From: Candidatus Omnitrophota bacterium
GTDB lineage: Bacteria > Omnitrophota > Omnitrophia > Omnitrophales > Aquincolibacteriaceae
Direction: 5' to 3'
Length of the DNA: 64,000 nucleotides
Assembly (NCBI GenBank): GCA_030698625.1
Contig: JAUYMS010000035.1
Coordinates: 135,950-199,949 of the forward strand
A program made the position numbers and the translations under genes. Position 1 is the first letter of the stretch. Every line of letters starts with the position of its first letter. Shown in pieces: positions 52,213-62,020 of the stretch. A model generated the notes under the pieces. The model was not told where the DNA came from. It was given only the letters and a program-made list of their open reading frames with translations, and did not search any database.

Positions 52213-52998
52213 ATGAAAAGGGTCGCGCTATTCCTGCTTTTGGCGTTTTTTATCGCAGGTCATTCTTCCTGGGCCGCCGACGAGGTATCTCCGAAGATTA
52301 TTGACCTGTCGCATGCCTTCGATGAGGACACGATTTATTGGCCCAATGCGGAAGGGTTCACTCTCGAAAATATTTCCAGGGGGATGACGAAGGACGGCTA
52401 CTATTATTATGCCAACCGCTTTCGGGCGCCCGAGCACGGGGGAACCCACATCGATGCCCCGCGCCATTTCTCAGAATCAGGTTGGACGGTCGACAAAATT
52501 CCCTTGGAGCGGCTGGTCGGTCAAGGCGTCATGGTGGATGTCTCGAAGGCGTGTGCCGGAAACAGGGACTATCAGATCCAGATCAAAGACTTTCTCGAGT
52601 GGGAAGCCCAGCACGGCACCATTCCGGCCGGGACGATCATTTTTATGAATACAGGTTACGGGAAGTTTTGGCCGAATCGCAAAGCTTACCTGGGAACAGA
52701 TAAGACCGGGCCCGGATCCATTGCCGATCTCCATTTCCCCGGGCTTCATCCGGATGCGGCTCGTTGGCTGGTTGATGACCGTATTATTCAGGCGGCCGGT
52801 CTGGATACGCCGAGTATTGATTACGGCCAATCTAAGGATTTCGCGAGTCATGTTGAACTCTTTAAGGAAAACCTCCCCATCCTTGAAAATCTGGCGAACC
52901 TTGACCTTCTTCCGGCAAAGGGATTTATGGTCATTGCCCTACCGATGAAGATTCGTGGGGGAAGCGGCGCGCCGACGCGCGTGATTGCGATTCGCTGA
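52213..52998 (+). CDS. Exported cyclase-family metal hydrolase
   Basis: 261 residues from ATG 52213, one base after the previous stop. The signal peptide ends near 'GHSSWAADE'. 'IIDLSHAFDEDTIYWP' and the metal-binding 'HGGTHIDAPRHF' (HxGTHxDxPxH) define the cyclase/kynurenine-formamidase-like family, and 'AGLDTPSIDYGQSKDF' is also typical. It hydrolyses an amide or ester of unknown identity in the periplasm. It is probably co-transcribed with the DUF255 gene. Confidence 0.9.
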   Translation: MKRVALFLLLAFFIAGHSSWAADEVSPKIIDLSHAFDEDTIYWPNAEGFTLENISRGMTKDGYYYYANRFRAPEHGGTHIDAPRHFSESGWTVDKIPLERLVGQGVMVDVSKACAGNRDYQIQIKDFLEWEAQHGTIPAGTIIFMNTGYGKFWPNRKAYLGTDKTGPGSIADLHFPGLHPDAARWLVDDRIIQAAGLDTPSIDYGQSKDFASHVELFKENLPILENLANLDLLPAKGFMVIALPMKIRGGSGAPTRVIAIR

Positions 52999-53000
52999 AT

Positions 53001-56000
53001 TTAGGCGATCGGATTCCGAACCTGGGGAGTGTAGGCCAGATTGGGCGAGAGCCATTTCTCCACGGCTTCGACGCTCATGCCCTTGCGTGCGGCATAATCT
53101 TCAATCTGATCCCGCTCAATCTTGCCTAAGGCAAAATATTTGGCCTTTAGATGTGCGAAGTAATATCCCGAAACGGATGCGGCAGGCATCATCGCAAAAT
53201 TCTCGGTAAGATCGACCGCGGCCAAATCAGAAGCATTGAGAAGATCAAAAAGCGTTCGCTTTTCGGTATGATCCGGGCAGGCCGGATATCCCGGTGCCGG
53301 ACGGATACCCCCATATTTGATGTGAATGAGTTCCTCATTTGCGAACTTTTCATCCGGAGCATAACCCCACAATTCTTTACGCACCCGTTCATGAAGGCGT
53401 TCGGCAAAGGCCTCCGCCAAGCGATCGGCCAAGGCCTTGATCATAATCGCCCCATAATCGTCGTTGTCTTTCTCAAAGGCCTTAACGGATTTTTCCGTAC
53501 CAATGCCAGCGGTTGAAGCAAAAAACCCTAAATAGTCGGGGACCCCGATCTCCTTCGGAGCAATATAATCGCTGAGGCTCAGGTTCGCTTTGCCGTCTGG
53601 TTTCTGAGTTTGTTGGCGAAGCGTGTGGATTATCGCCAGGATATTTTTGCGATTCTCATCGTTATAGATCTCGATATCATCGCCTACAGAATTGGCAGGA
53701 TAGAGTCCTACTACGGCGTTGGCGGTCAGAAGGTTCTCGTCGATGATGCGTTTTAATAGGGCCTGAGCGTCGGCATAGAGCGATTTTGCCTGCTGCCCCA
53801 TATTCGGGCTCTCAAGTATTTCGGGGAAGCGGCCTTTCATCTCCCAGGTATGGAAAAAAGGGGACCAGTCGATATACTTTGCAATCTCGGCAAGCGGGTA
53901 ATCACGAAAAACCCGGGCTCCTGTGTGAGCGGGTTTTGCGACAGCGGAGTTCCTCCAGTCCAGCGCGAGCTTATTTCGGCGTGCTTCGGCTATGGAAACA
54001 TAGGCCACCGCAGACTTCCGGGCCTCATGCTCCTTCCTGAGACGCGTATAGTTGTCTTTTGTCTCTTGGGTGATCTGCGGCCTGGAGGCAGGGTTCATGA
54101 GCCGGCTGACGACTCCGGGCGTACGCGATGCGTCGAGCACGTGAATAACCGCGCTTTTATAAGCGGGATCGATCTTTACGGCGGTATGGATCTTCGAAGT
54201 CGTTGCGCCGCCGATGAGGAGGGGAGTCGTGAGCTTTCGGTGCTGCATCTCGGCCGCGACATAAATCATCTCGTCCAGGGACGGAGTGATCAGGCCGCTC
54301 AAGCCGATAATATCGGCCTTGTTTTTCTCCGCTTCATCCAGGATTTTTTCCAGGGGCACCATGACGCCGAGGTCGATGACTTCGTAGTTATTACAACCTA
54401 GTACGACTCCCACGATATTTTTGCCGATATCGTGGACATCGCCTTTAACGGTTGCCATGAGAATCTTTCCGGCTGACCGTGCCGTACTCGACTCTTGTTC
54501 CATATAAGGCGTGAGTACAGCAACGGCTTTTTTCATAACCCGGGCGCTTTTGACGACCTGCGGCAGAAACATCTTCCCGGCGCCGAAGAGATCTCCGACG
54601 ACTTGCATCCCTGCCATGAGCGGGCCTTCGATGACCTCAAGGGGCTTAGCGAACTTCTGACGCGCTTCTTCCGTATCCGCTTCGATATAATCCGCAATTC
54701 CGTTGACGAGGGCGTGAGAGATGCGCTCTTCGACGCTCGCTGTGCGCCATTCGGCTGTCTTGATCTGTGTCTTCGGCTTTCCTTTCACGCCTTCTGAGTA
54801 TTTTAGGAGTCTTTCGGTGGCGTCCGGCTTGCGGTTCAAGACGAGATCATCGACGATTTCCAATAGGTCTTTGGGGATATCCGCGTAAACGGTCAGGAGC
54901 GCAGGGTTCACGATTCCTGTGTCGAGCCCCGCACGGACGGCATGGTAGAGAAACACGGCGTGTATGGCTTCACGAATGACATTGATGCCTCGGAAAGAAA
55001 ACGAAACATTACTAATTCCGCCGGTGATATGGACATGAGGTAGAGTTTTCTTTATCCGCCGGCATGCTTCAATATATTCGGCTGCATAATTATTATGCTC
55101 TTCCATCCCCGTACCGATTGTGAGGACATTGGGGTCAAAGAAGATGTCCTGGGGAGGAAAACCGACCTGCTCGATGAGAAGCTTATAGGAGCGCGTGCAG
55201 ACTTCAACTTTTCTATCGGCGGTGACCGCCTGCCCGTCCTCGTCAAAGGCCATGACAACCGCGGCCGCACCATATCGGCGGATAAGCCGGGCCCGTTCCA
55301 GGAAGACGGCTTCACCCTCCTTCAAACTGATGGAATTGACGATGCACTTTCCCTGCAGACACTTCAAGCCGGCTTCGATGACCGACCACTTTGAGGAGTC
55401 CAGCATGACCGGCACCTTGCAGATTTCGGGTTCCGCAGAGATCAGGTTCATGAATTTCGTCATGGCCTTTTCGGAGTCCAGGAGCCCCTCATCCAAATTG
55501 ACGTCAATGATGACGGCCCCGGCCTCGACCTGATGTTGGGCGATCTTCAGGGCCTCATCGTAATTGCCGGCCAGGATAGCCTTGGAAAACTTGGGAGAAC
55601 CGGTGATATTGGTGCGTTCACCGATATTAATGAAATTGCTGTCAGGACGGATCGTTAGCGCCTCTAACCCGCTTAGGCGGGTCAGCGGTTCGAGTCGCGG
55701 AATCTTACGCGGCGGATACTTTGCGGCCGTTTCGGCGATCTGCTGAATATGCTGCGGTGTTGTTCCGCAACAGCCGCCCAGTATGTTCACCGAGCCTCCC
55801 GAGACAAACTCTTCAATGATTCGCGCCATGATCTCGGGGGTCTCGTCGTATTCTCCGAACTGGTTCGGCAGACCCGCATTCGGATACGCGCTGACATAGC
55901 AATCGGCAATGCGTGATAACTCCTCGATATACGGTCTCAGCTGGTCGGCACCCAATGCGCAATTGAGGCCCACGGCAAAGGGGCGGGCATGTGAGATCGA

Positions 56001-56687
56001 ATTCCAAAAGGCCTCGAGCATTTGGCCTGACAGAGTTCTCCCGCTGCGGTCCGTGATGGTACCGCTCACGATAATGGGCAATTCTTTGCCCGTTTTAAGA
56101 AAGTAGGCAGAGGCGGCGAAGAGCGCGGCCTTACAATTGAGAGTATCAAACACTGTTTCGATGAGTAAAAGGTCTACGCCCCCGTCGACGAGACCGCGAA
56201 TCTGTTCCGTGTAACTGGTGACAAGTTCATCATAGGCTACCGCACGAAAGCCCGGGTCATTAACATCGGGGGATAGCGATGCCGTCTTGTTGGTCGGTCC
56301 GATTGCACCTGCCACAAACCGGGGTTTGTCCGGTGTCCTCTTCGTCGTGCGGTCGACCGCTCTGCGGGCAATTTTTGCGGCAGCCAGATTGATATCGTAG
56401 ACGTGACTTTCAAAGCCGTAATCGGCCATGGAAATGGACGTTGAATTGAAGGTGTTGGTTTCCACGATGTCGGCGCCGGCATCCAAATAGGCGTGGTGGA
56501 TTTCTTCGATAATCTTGGGCTGGGACAGGGAGAGCGCGTCATTGTTACCTTTGATATTCTGGGAGTGGTTCTTAAAAATAGCCCCTCGATACCCGGCTTC
56601 ATCCAGCTTGTGGGACTGGATCATAGTCCCCATCGCACCGTCCAAGATGAGCACTCTTTTCTCGATTTCTCTAGTAATATCAGGCAT
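53001..56687 (-). CDS. metH: Cobalamin-dependent methionine synthase
   Basis: 1,228 residues from ATG 56687 (a TTG at 56747 is open upstream). All four modules are present: homocysteine-binding ('[11 protein letters not shown]', Zn ligands 'NCALG' and 'GGCCGTTP'), folate-binding ('[19 protein letters not shown]'), B12-binding ('[20 protein letters not shown]' with the cobalt-ligating His) and the SAM-dependent activation domain ('[16 protein letters not shown]'). It methylates homocysteine from methyltetrahydrofolate. It is divergent from ino1. No cobalamin riboswitch is evident in the short upstream region. Confidence 0.97.
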   Translation of the reverse strand: MPDITREIEKRVLILDGAMGTMIQSHKLDEAGYRGAIFKNHSQNIKGNNDALSLSQPKIIEEIHHAYLDAGADIVETNTFNSTSISMADYGFESHVYDINLAAAKIARRAVDRTTKRTPDKPRFVAGAIGPTNKTASLSPDVNDPGFRAVAYDELVTSYTEQIRGLVDGGVDLLLIETVFDTLNCKAALFAASAYFLKTGKELPIIVSGTITDRSGRTLSGQMLEAFWNSISHARPFAVGLNCALGADQLRPYIEELSRIADCYVSAYPNAGLPNQFGEYDETPEIMARIIEEFVSGGSVNILGGCCGTTPQHIQQIAETAAKYPPRKIPRLEPLTRLSGLEALTIRPDSNFINIGERTNITGSPKFSKAILAGNYDEALKIAQHQVEAGAVIIDVNLDEGLLDSEKAMTKFMNLISAEPEICKVPVMLDSSKWSVIEAGLKCLQGKCIVNSISLKEGEAVFLERARLIRRYGAAAVVMAFDEDGQAVTADRKVEVCTRSYKLLIEQVGFPPQDIFFDPNVLTIGTGMEEHNNYAAEYIEACRRIKKTLPHVHITGGISNVSFSFRGINVIREAIHAVFLYHAVRAGLDTGIVNPALLTVYADIPKDLLEIVDDLVLNRKPDATERLLKYSEGVKGKPKTQIKTAEWRTASVEERISHALVNGIADYIEADTEEARQKFAKPLEVIEGPLMAGMQVVGDLFGAGKMFLPQVVKSARVMKKAVAVLTPYMEQESSTARSAGKILMATVKGDVHDIGKNIVGVVLGCNNYEVIDLGVMVPLEKILDEAEKNKADIIGLSGLITPSLDEMIYVAAEMQHRKLTTPLLIGGATTSKIHTAVKIDPAYKSAVIHVLDASRTPGVVSRLMNPASRPQITQETKDNYTRLRKEHEARKSAVAYVSIAEARRNKLALDWRNSAVAKPAHTGARVFRDYPLAEIAKYIDWSPFFHTWEMKGRFPEILESPNMGQQAKSLYADAQALLKRIIDENLLTANAVVGLYPANSVGDDIEIYNDENRKNILAIIHTLRQQTQKPDGKANLSLSDYIAPKEIGVPDYLGFFASTAGIGTEKSVKAFEKDNDDYGAIMIKALADRLAEAFAERLHERVRKELWGYAPDEKFANEELIHIKYGGIRPAPGYPACPDHTEKRTLFDLLNASDLAAVDLTENFAMMPAASVSGYYFAHLKAKYFALGKIERDQIEDYAARKGMSVEAVEKWLSPNLAYTPQVRNPIA

Positions 56688-56754
56688 TTCGGGCCGACTC
56701 TCCCCCGTGATTAGGGCATTATGCCCGTAGTATAGCAAATCTAGCAAATATTTA

Positions 56755-56784
56755 TTAACTCCTATTGAAACGAGCTGATATAAT
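56755..56784 (+). promoter_or_regulatory. Promoter of inositol-phosphate synthase gene
   Basis: TTAACT (56755-56760)-N18-TATAAT (56779-56784), 43 bases before the ATG at 56828, with GGGAGG at 56810-56815 in the leader. Confidence 0.6.
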
Positions 56785-56827
56785 GGCGCGCTCCATTTTT
56801 CTACCGAAAGGGAGGACTATAAATTCT

Positions 56828-57955
56828 ATGGGACGTAAAATCAAAATCGCAATTGTCGGAATTGGCAATTGCGCGAGTTCCTTGATTCAAGGCATTCATT
56901 ATTACCGCGGCAAGGCTGAAAAAGAGGCCATCGGCCTTATGCATTGGGAAATAGGCGGGTACAGGCCCTCAGATATTGAAGTTGTGGCAGCCTTCGACAT
57001 TGATAAGAGGAAAGTCGGAAAGGGTATTCACGAAGCGATCTTTGCCCGGCCCAATTGCACCACCGTATTTTTTAAGGACATACCGCCCAGCCATGTGCGC
57101 GTAACGATGGGGAAAGTACTCGACGGTGTCTCCGAGCATATGTCGGAATACGATCCGGAGGATTCCTTTATCGTCTCCGACGAAGCAGAGATCGAGAAAC
57201 AGGAAGCCATTAACATCCTGCGCACATCAGAAGCCGAAATCCTCATGAATTACCTCCCGGTGGGTTCCGAACGCGCCACGGAATTTTATGCCGAATGCGC
57301 GCTGGAAGCCGGCCTCGGACTCGTTAATTGTATCCCCGTTTTTATCGCCAGCAATCCGGCATGGTCCGAGCGGTTTCGCGCCAAGAATCTCCCGATTATC
57401 GGTGATGACATCAAGGCCCAATTTGGCGCGACGCTTACGCATCGCTTGCTCGTGGATGCCTTCAGGAAACGCGGGGTCAAGATGGAGAGGACCTATCAGC
57501 TCAACACGGGCGGGAACACCGATTTTCTCAACATGCTGAATCAGAAGCGGCTTCGCTCGAAGAAGATTTCTAAGACCGAAGCCGTGCAGTCGGTTGCGGC
57601 GGAGCGTCTTGATCAGAAGGACATCCATATCGGGCCGAGTGACTATGTGCCCTGGCAGAAGGACAATAAGCTTTGCTTTCTCCGTATGGAAGGGAAGCTT
57701 TTCGGTGATGTCCCGATGAACTTGGAAGTGCGCCTTTCGGTTGAAGATTCGCCGAACTCGGCCGGGGTTGCCGTGGATGCTATCCGCTGTATGAAGCTGG
57801 CTTTAGACCGAGGTGAGGGAGGGATTTTGGAAGGGCCATCGGCTTATTTCTCCAAGCACCCCCCGAGGCAATATACCGACGATGAAGCTTGGCAGATGAC
57901 CGAACAATTTATTGCAGGCGAAGTCAAAGTGCCTGATGCGCCGGCTCTAACTTAG
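56828..57955 (+). CDS. ino1: Myo-inositol-1-phosphate synthase
   Basis: ATG 56828 gives 375 residues, the size of the short archaeal/actinobacterial type; the frame open upstream spans the promoter and is rejected. 'IAIVGIGNCASSLIQGIHYY' is the NAD-binding loop. 'NYLPVGSERATEFYAECALE', 'PIIGDDIKAQFGATLTHRLL' and 'YQLNTGGNTDFLNML' are family signatures, the latter with catalytic Lys and Asp nearby. It converts glucose-6-phosphate to inositol-1-phosphate, for inositol phospholipids or compatible solutes, which is uncommon in bacteria outside some phyla. Confidence 0.95.
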   Translation: MGRKIKIAIVGIGNCASSLIQGIHYYRGKAEKEAIGLMHWEIGGYRPSDIEVVAAFDIDKRKVGKGIHEAIFARPNCTTVFFKDIPPSHVRVTMGKVLDGVSEHMSEYDPEDSFIVSDEAEIEKQEAINILRTSEAEILMNYLPVGSERATEFYAECALEAGLGLVNCIPVFIASNPAWSERFRAKNLPIIGDDIKAQFGATLTHRLLVDAFRKRGVKMERTYQLNTGGNTDFLNMLNQKRLRSKKISKTEAVQSVAAERLDQKDIHIGPSDYVPWQKDNKLCFLRMEGKLFGDVPMNLEVRLSVEDSPNSAGVAVDAIRCMKLALDRGEGGILEGPSAYFSKHPPRQYTDDEAWQMTEQFIAGEVKVPDAPALT

Positions 57956-58446
57956 CTGATCGTACGCCCCACGGCGAGTAGTCCGCCCAAGACGCAAATC
58001 ACCCCTATGACAAAGAGGCGTACCTGCCTTTTCGCAGATCCCGTATACACGATGAGGACAGCTTCTGATGGATTGGTCGGGTTATATTGCACCGGCAATT
58101 TCTGACCGGCTGAGAATGTCCTCGTCGTGAGATTGCCCTTCACATCGGCCACGACGACATCGATTCCGTCGGCTTTCTGATAGGCATCACGAAAGATGCC
58201 GGTTCCCCACAGCAACTGGTTCGCCTGGTGTTTCTCGCCTTTGGCCTCATACTCAAATTCTATAATCGGCAAAGCATCGGCGGGCGCACTCGGGGCCTCT
58301 GCACGTGTGATTGTGGAAAGAGTCTCATGCCAGGTTTGCACGGCCTGATCTTTCACTGCGGATTGCTGCGAAACGCTGACCAGGGCAACTCCCAGACCTG
58401 ATAGAAGGATGGCCACTAGAATAATTAAAAACGAACCTCGCTGCAT
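57952..58446 (-). CDS. DUF3592 family membrane protein
   Basis: 164 residues with a membrane helix at each end (5-25 and about 143-160) and an extracytoplasmic domain between them, including 'QKLPVQYNPTNPSEAVLI', the hallmark of DUF3592. Function unknown. It overlaps the convergent ino1 stop by four bases and is divergent from the FIST gene. Confidence 0.8.
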   Translation of the reverse strand: MQRGSFLIILVAILLSGLGVALVSVSQQSAVKDQAVQTWHETLSTITRAEAPSAPADALPIIEFEYEAKGEKHQANQLLWGTGIFRDAYQKADGIDVVVADVKGNLTTRTFSAGQKLPVQYNPTNPSEAVLIVYTGSAKRQVRLFVIGVICVLGGLLAVGRTIS

Positions 58447-58477
58447 TGCGTTATCTTACAGCACTTTGCGTTAGGAA

Positions 58478-58504
58478 ACAAGAGCACTGCTCTTGTGTTA
58501 TACT
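58478..58504 (+). promoter_or_regulatory. Palindrome and -10 box before the FIST gene
   Basis: ACAAGAGC-ACT-GCTCTTGT is a perfect 8 bp-arm inverted repeat at 58478-58496, directly before a -10 box TATACT (58499-58504). The ATG is at 58512. The palindrome takes the place of a -35 box, suggesting an activator or repressor site. It is shared with the divergent DUF3592 gene. Confidence 0.55.
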
Positions 58505-58511
58505 TTTGGGG

Positions 58512-59693
58512 ATGTCGCCCAAGGTATTTGCATCCCACTGTCTTAGCGGAAAGGCCCTGTCAGAGGCCGCCGAGACCCTTGTCCCCGAAATCAAAGATAA
58601 ACTCGGCGCGAAATCCTGCGATGTTGTCATGGCTTTCGTATCCGAGGGGTTTCATGATGAGAATCCTGCCGAGATCTTTTGTGCCCTTCAAAAGGCTCTG
58701 GGGGCGAGCCACCTCATAGGATGCAATGCCAACGGCATCGTGGGAAGCAATCACGAGATTGAAATGGAGCCGGCGCTTTCAGTCCTCGCGATGCATTTAC
58801 CCGCTGTCCATGTCATGCCCATGACTTTCTCTTCTCTCGAATTGGAGACGGCAACCTCAGGGGCCGACCTCGTCAAGCAGTTGGATTTGTACCCGAACGA
58901 GGAACCAAACTTTATATGTCTCTCGGATCCTATGAGCTGCGATGTCGTGAAGTTATTGCGATTATTCAATGAAGGCTATCCCAAGAGGCCGGTTATTGGC
59001 GGTCTGGCTAGCGCCATGGTCGGAGGAGGTAAGAACTGGCTTTTTCTGAACGGAGATCTCTACGAGGAAGGGTCGGTAGGATTGGCGTTTAGCGGCGATG
59101 TCCGGTTTGATATCGTGGTCTCTCAGGGGTGCCGGCCGATTGGCGAGACTTACACCGTAACGAAGTCTCAGCATAATATTCTCTATGAATTGGCGGGCAA
59201 GCCCCCCATAGAAGTCCTTAGCGCTATTTTTTCAAAATTGTCACCCAAGGATCAGGAATTGGCACGGCACTCCCTTTTTGTCGGTTTGGCAATCGATGAG
59301 AATAAGCGCGAGTTGAAGCGCGGCGATTACCTGATACGTAATATCATGGGTGCCGATAAATCGAGCGGCGCCATATCGGTCGGAGAGTTAATCGATATCG
59401 GTCAGACGCTGCAATTTCATCTTCGCGATGCCGAGACTTCACGCGAGGATCTACAGTTTCTGCTCTCGACTTTGCCGGAGGGCATTTCCGGTCAGGACTC
59501 GGGCGCTCTGCTTATCAGCTGCTGCGGCCGCGGTCAGGGGCTCTACGGAAAGCCCGACCACGATGTCGAGCTCATTCAAGCGGCTCGGGGTCCTTTGCCC
59601 ATGACCGGCTTTTTTGCTAATGGCGAATACGGCCCCGTTAATCAAACGAATTATGTCCACGGTTATACCGCCAGTCTCACCATCATCCGTTAG
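58512..59693 (+). CDS. FIST N/C-domain sensory protein
   Basis: ATG 58512 gives 393 residues; the upstream part of the open frame spans the promoter. 'HLIGCNANGIVGSNHEIEME' and 'VIGGLASAMVGGG' are FIST N-domain motifs. 'DYLIRNIMGADKSSGAISVG', 'IDIGQTLQFHLRD' and 'MTGFFANGEYGPVN' are FIST C-domain motifs. FIST proteins are thought to bind small ligands, perhaps amino acids, in signalling. No partner kinase or cyclase is adjacent. Confidence 0.9.
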   Translation: MSPKVFASHCLSGKALSEAAETLVPEIKDKLGAKSCDVVMAFVSEGFHDENPAEIFCALQKALGASHLIGCNANGIVGSNHEIEMEPALSVLAMHLPAVHVMPMTFSSLELETATSGADLVKQLDLYPNEEPNFICLSDPMSCDVVKLLRLFNEGYPKRPVIGGLASAMVGGGKNWLFLNGDLYEEGSVGLAFSGDVRFDIVVSQGCRPIGETYTVTKSQHNILYELAGKPPIEVLSAIFSKLSPKDQELARHSLFVGLAIDENKRELKRGDYLIRNIMGADKSSGAISVGELIDIGQTLQFHLRDAETSREDLQFLLSTLPEGISGQDSGALLISCCGRGQGLYGKPDHDVELIQAARGPLPMTGFFANGEYGPVNQTNYVHGYTASLTIIR

Positions 59694-59738
59694 CCTCCTT
59701 TAGCCGGAAGATCCCAAACTCTGTGGGTGCTCCGAATG

Positions 59739-59906
59739 CCTCATGCCGCGGAGTGAAAGCGGGGCTGTCAGAAACATGCGGAGGATTTCTCTGGCCGTAT
59801 CAGCGGGTATCAAAGTCAACGGTTCTCGGCAAGACTTTGATGAGCAGGATAGGCCGAGAAATCCGTAGCGTTTCGGACAGCCCCGCTTTCACCTCGCGCC
59901 GTGAGG
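59739..59906. repeat. 168 bp imperfect inverted repeat, MITE-like
   Basis: The element folds on itself almost from end to end. A perfect 17 bp stem GTGAAAGCGGGGCTGTC (59753-59769) pairs with 59876-59892. Outside it CCTCA...CGCG pairs with CGCG...TGAGG. Inside it GAAAC, GGATTTCTC, GGCC and ATCAAAGTC pair in order with their complements, leaving a loop at about 59818-59831. A second hairpin CCCCGAA-C-TTCGGGG follows at 59909-59923. No gene is coded within. It may be a miniature transposable element or a structured RNA. Confidence 0.75.
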
Positions 59907-59951
59907 TACCCCGAACTTCGGGGGTGGATGGCGAGGAGAGGAGATTTGCTG

Positions 59952-59957
59952 TATAAT
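59952..59957 (+). promoter_or_regulatory. -10 box ten bases before leuC
   Basis: TATAAT at 59952-59957, ten bases before the ATG at 59968, so the mRNA would begin about three bases before the start codon. The purine-rich GAGGAGAGGAG at 59932-59942 lies upstream of this and would not be transcribed from it. No clear -35 box. Confidence 0.5.
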
Positions 59958-59967
59958 ATGCGCCGCT

Positions 59968-61368
59968 ATGGGGAAGACTCTTTTCGAAAAAATATGGGAT
60001 CAGCATGTCGTGAAGACACTCGATGACGGGACCACCATCCTGTATATAGACCGCCACCTGATTCATGAAGTGACCAGTCCGCAGGCATTCGAAGGCTTAC
60101 GGATGACGGGCCGATCCGTGCGCCAGCCGCAGCTCACCTATGCCACCATGGACCATAACGTACCCACCACGGACAGGACCCACATTGCAGACCCTATCTC
60201 CAAAGCGCAGATGGAAAAGCTCACAGAAAATTGCCGCGAGTTCCGAGTTGAACTCTATGATTTGGATAGCGAAGAACAGGGGATCGTCCACATCATCGGT
60301 CCCGAACTCGGGCTGACCCTGCCCGGGCTTACGGTGGTCTGCGGGGATTCGCATACATCGACCCACGGTGCCTTCGGCACCTTTGCCATAGGGATCGGGA
60401 CTTCCGAGGTCGAACATGTTTTGGCCACGCAGTGTCTCCCCCAGACAAAGCCGAAGACATTCAAAGTGGAATTTACGGGCCTGCCCGGGGATCATGTGAA
60501 TGCTAAGGATATGATACTCAAATTGATCGGGCAGATCGGTACAGCCGGGGGGACGGGGTATGTGTTGGAGTACTGCGGCGAGGCGATACGGTCCCTTTCC
60601 ATGGAAGCGCGAATGACCCTGTGCAATATGAGCATTGAAGCGGGGGCGCGTGCAGGAATGATTGCGCCTGATGATACGACATTTGAATACATCGCCAGCG
60701 GTGATCGCAGATTTGCGCCCAAGGGCAAGGATTTCGAAAAGGCGGTTGCCGCGTGGCGGAAACTGCCGACAGATTCCGACGCGGTTTATGACCGTGAGAT
60801 CACGATCGATGCCTCTAAGATAGCACCTCAGGTGACCTGGGGATCCAGCCCGGGCATGGTCATTGATGTCACCGGCCGCGTGCCGGAGCCGGACAAAGTT
60901 CCGGGCTATAGCGCTCAGGATGTGAAGAAGGCGCTCGACTACATGGGATTGAAGCCCGGTATTCCAATGACGGACATCAAAATCGATACCGTGTTCATCG
61001 GGAGTTGCACGAATGGGCGCATCGAAGATCTAAGGGCCGCGAGCAAAATATTTAAGGGTCGAAAAGTTGCCGCGGGTGTTACGGTTTTGGTCGTGCCCGG
61101 ATCTCAGCAGGTACGAAAGCAAGCGCAGAGCGAAGGGCTGGATAAGATTTTCTCGGATGCCGGTTGCCAGTGGAGGCAGTCCGGTTGCAGTATGTGTCTC
61201 GCCATGAACCCTGATCAGCTTCAGCCCGAGGAGCGCTGCGCATCGACCTCGAATCGGAATTTTGAAGGACGGCAGGGAAAGGGTGGGCGAACTCATTTAG
61301 TAAGCCCCGAGATGGCGGCAGCGGCCGCGGTCGAGGGCCATTTTGTCGACATCCGCACATGGAGTTAA
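59968..61368 (+). CDS. leuC: 3-isopropylmalate dehydratase large subunit
   Basis: 466 residues. '[14 protein letters not shown]', '[20 protein letters not shown]' and the 4Fe-4S ligands in '[12 protein letters not shown]' and '[14 protein letters not shown]' identify LeuC. '[20 protein letters not shown]' is the usual C-terminal block. With LeuD it isomerises 2- to 3-isopropylmalate in leucine synthesis. First gene of leuC-leuD-ubiD, directly behind the inverted-repeat element. Confidence 0.97.
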   Translation: MGKTLFEKIWDQHVVKTLDDGTTILYIDRHLIHEVTSPQAFEGLRMTGRSVRQPQLTYATMDHNVPTTDRTHIADPISKAQMEKLTENCREFRVELYDLDSEEQGIVHIIGPELGLTLPGLTVVCGDSHTSTHGAFGTFAIGIGTSEVEHVLATQCLPQTKPKTFKVEFTGLPGDHVNAKDMILKLIGQIGTAGGTGYVLEYCGEAIRSLSMEARMTLCNMSIEAGARAGMIAPDDTTFEYIASGDRRFAPKGKDFEKAVAAWRKLPTDSDAVYDREITIDASKIAPQVTWGSSPGMVIDVTGRVPEPDKVPGYSAQDVKKALDYMGLKPGIPMTDIKIDTVFIGSCTNGRIEDLRAASKIFKGRKVAAGVTVLVVPGSQQVRKQAQSEGLDKIFSDAGCQWRQSGCSMCLAMNPDQLQPEERCASTSNRNFEGRQGKGGRTHLVSPEMAAAAAVEGHFVDIRTWS

Positions 61369-61381
61369 AAACAAATACATT

Positions 61382-62020
61382 ATGGAAGCGTTCAAGAACT
61401 TTAAGGGAATTGTCGCTGGGCTTGATAGGGCGAATGTTGATACCGACCAGATTATTCCCAAGCAATTCCTGAAATCCATAGCTCGAACCGGTTTCGGCAA
61501 GGATCTCTTCTTTGATTGGCGCTACGCCCCTGACGGGAGCCCGGCGGCGGACTTCCCGCTTAATGCCGAACGTTTTAAGGGGGCATCCATTCTTGTGACC
61601 GGAAATAACTTCGGCTGCGGCTCCAGCCGGGAACATGCCGTGTGGGCCATACAGCAGGACGGATTCCGCGCTCTCATCGCACCCTCCATGGAAAGCGATG
61701 GGACCTGCATCCCCGGCTTTGCCGATATCTTCAGGAACAATTGCGGTAAGAACGCGGTGCTTGCCGTCGAGCTTTCGGCCGAAGAGGTGCGTCGTATTTT
61801 TGATCTCATTGAAACCACCCCGGGTTTGGAAGCGACCGTGGATCTGGAAAAGCAGTGCGTGATTTTTCATGGCCGCGAAGAAGTCTCCTTTGCGTTTGAA
61901 ATAGATTCTGCGGTCAAGCACCGACTTTTAAACGGGTTGGATGATATCGGTCTGACGCTTGAACACGACGACGCCATCCGCTCATTCGAGAAAAAACATA
62001 GCCCCCAATTGTACCGTTGA
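61382..62020 (+). CDS. leuD: 3-isopropylmalate dehydratase small subunit
   Basis: 212 residues from ATG 61382, 13 bases after leuC; the preceding bases carry no clear ribosome site, so coupling to leuC is likely. 'DTDQIIPKQFLKSIARTGFG', 'NNFGCGSSREHAVWAIQQDG' and 'GLEATVDLEKQ' are LeuD signatures of the bacterial 200-residue class. It forms the swivelling subunit of isopropylmalate isomerase. Confidence 0.96.
   Translation: MEAFKNFKGIVAGLDRANVDTDQIIPKQFLKSIARTGFGKDLFFDWRYAPDGSPAADFPLNAERFKGASILVTGNNFGCGSSREHAVWAIQQDGFRALIAPSMESDGTCIPGFADIFRNNCGKNAVLAVELSAEEVRRIFDLIETTPGLEATVDLEKQCVIFHGREEVSFAFEIDSAVKHRLLNGLDDIGLTLEHDDAIRSFEKKHSPQLYR

Noticed and set aside
59723-60066. Small open frames on both strands across the inverted repeat (sharing the peptide KAGLSET)
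   Set aside because: The shared peptide only reflects the inverted repeat read from both sides; neither frame has a ribosome site or family motif.
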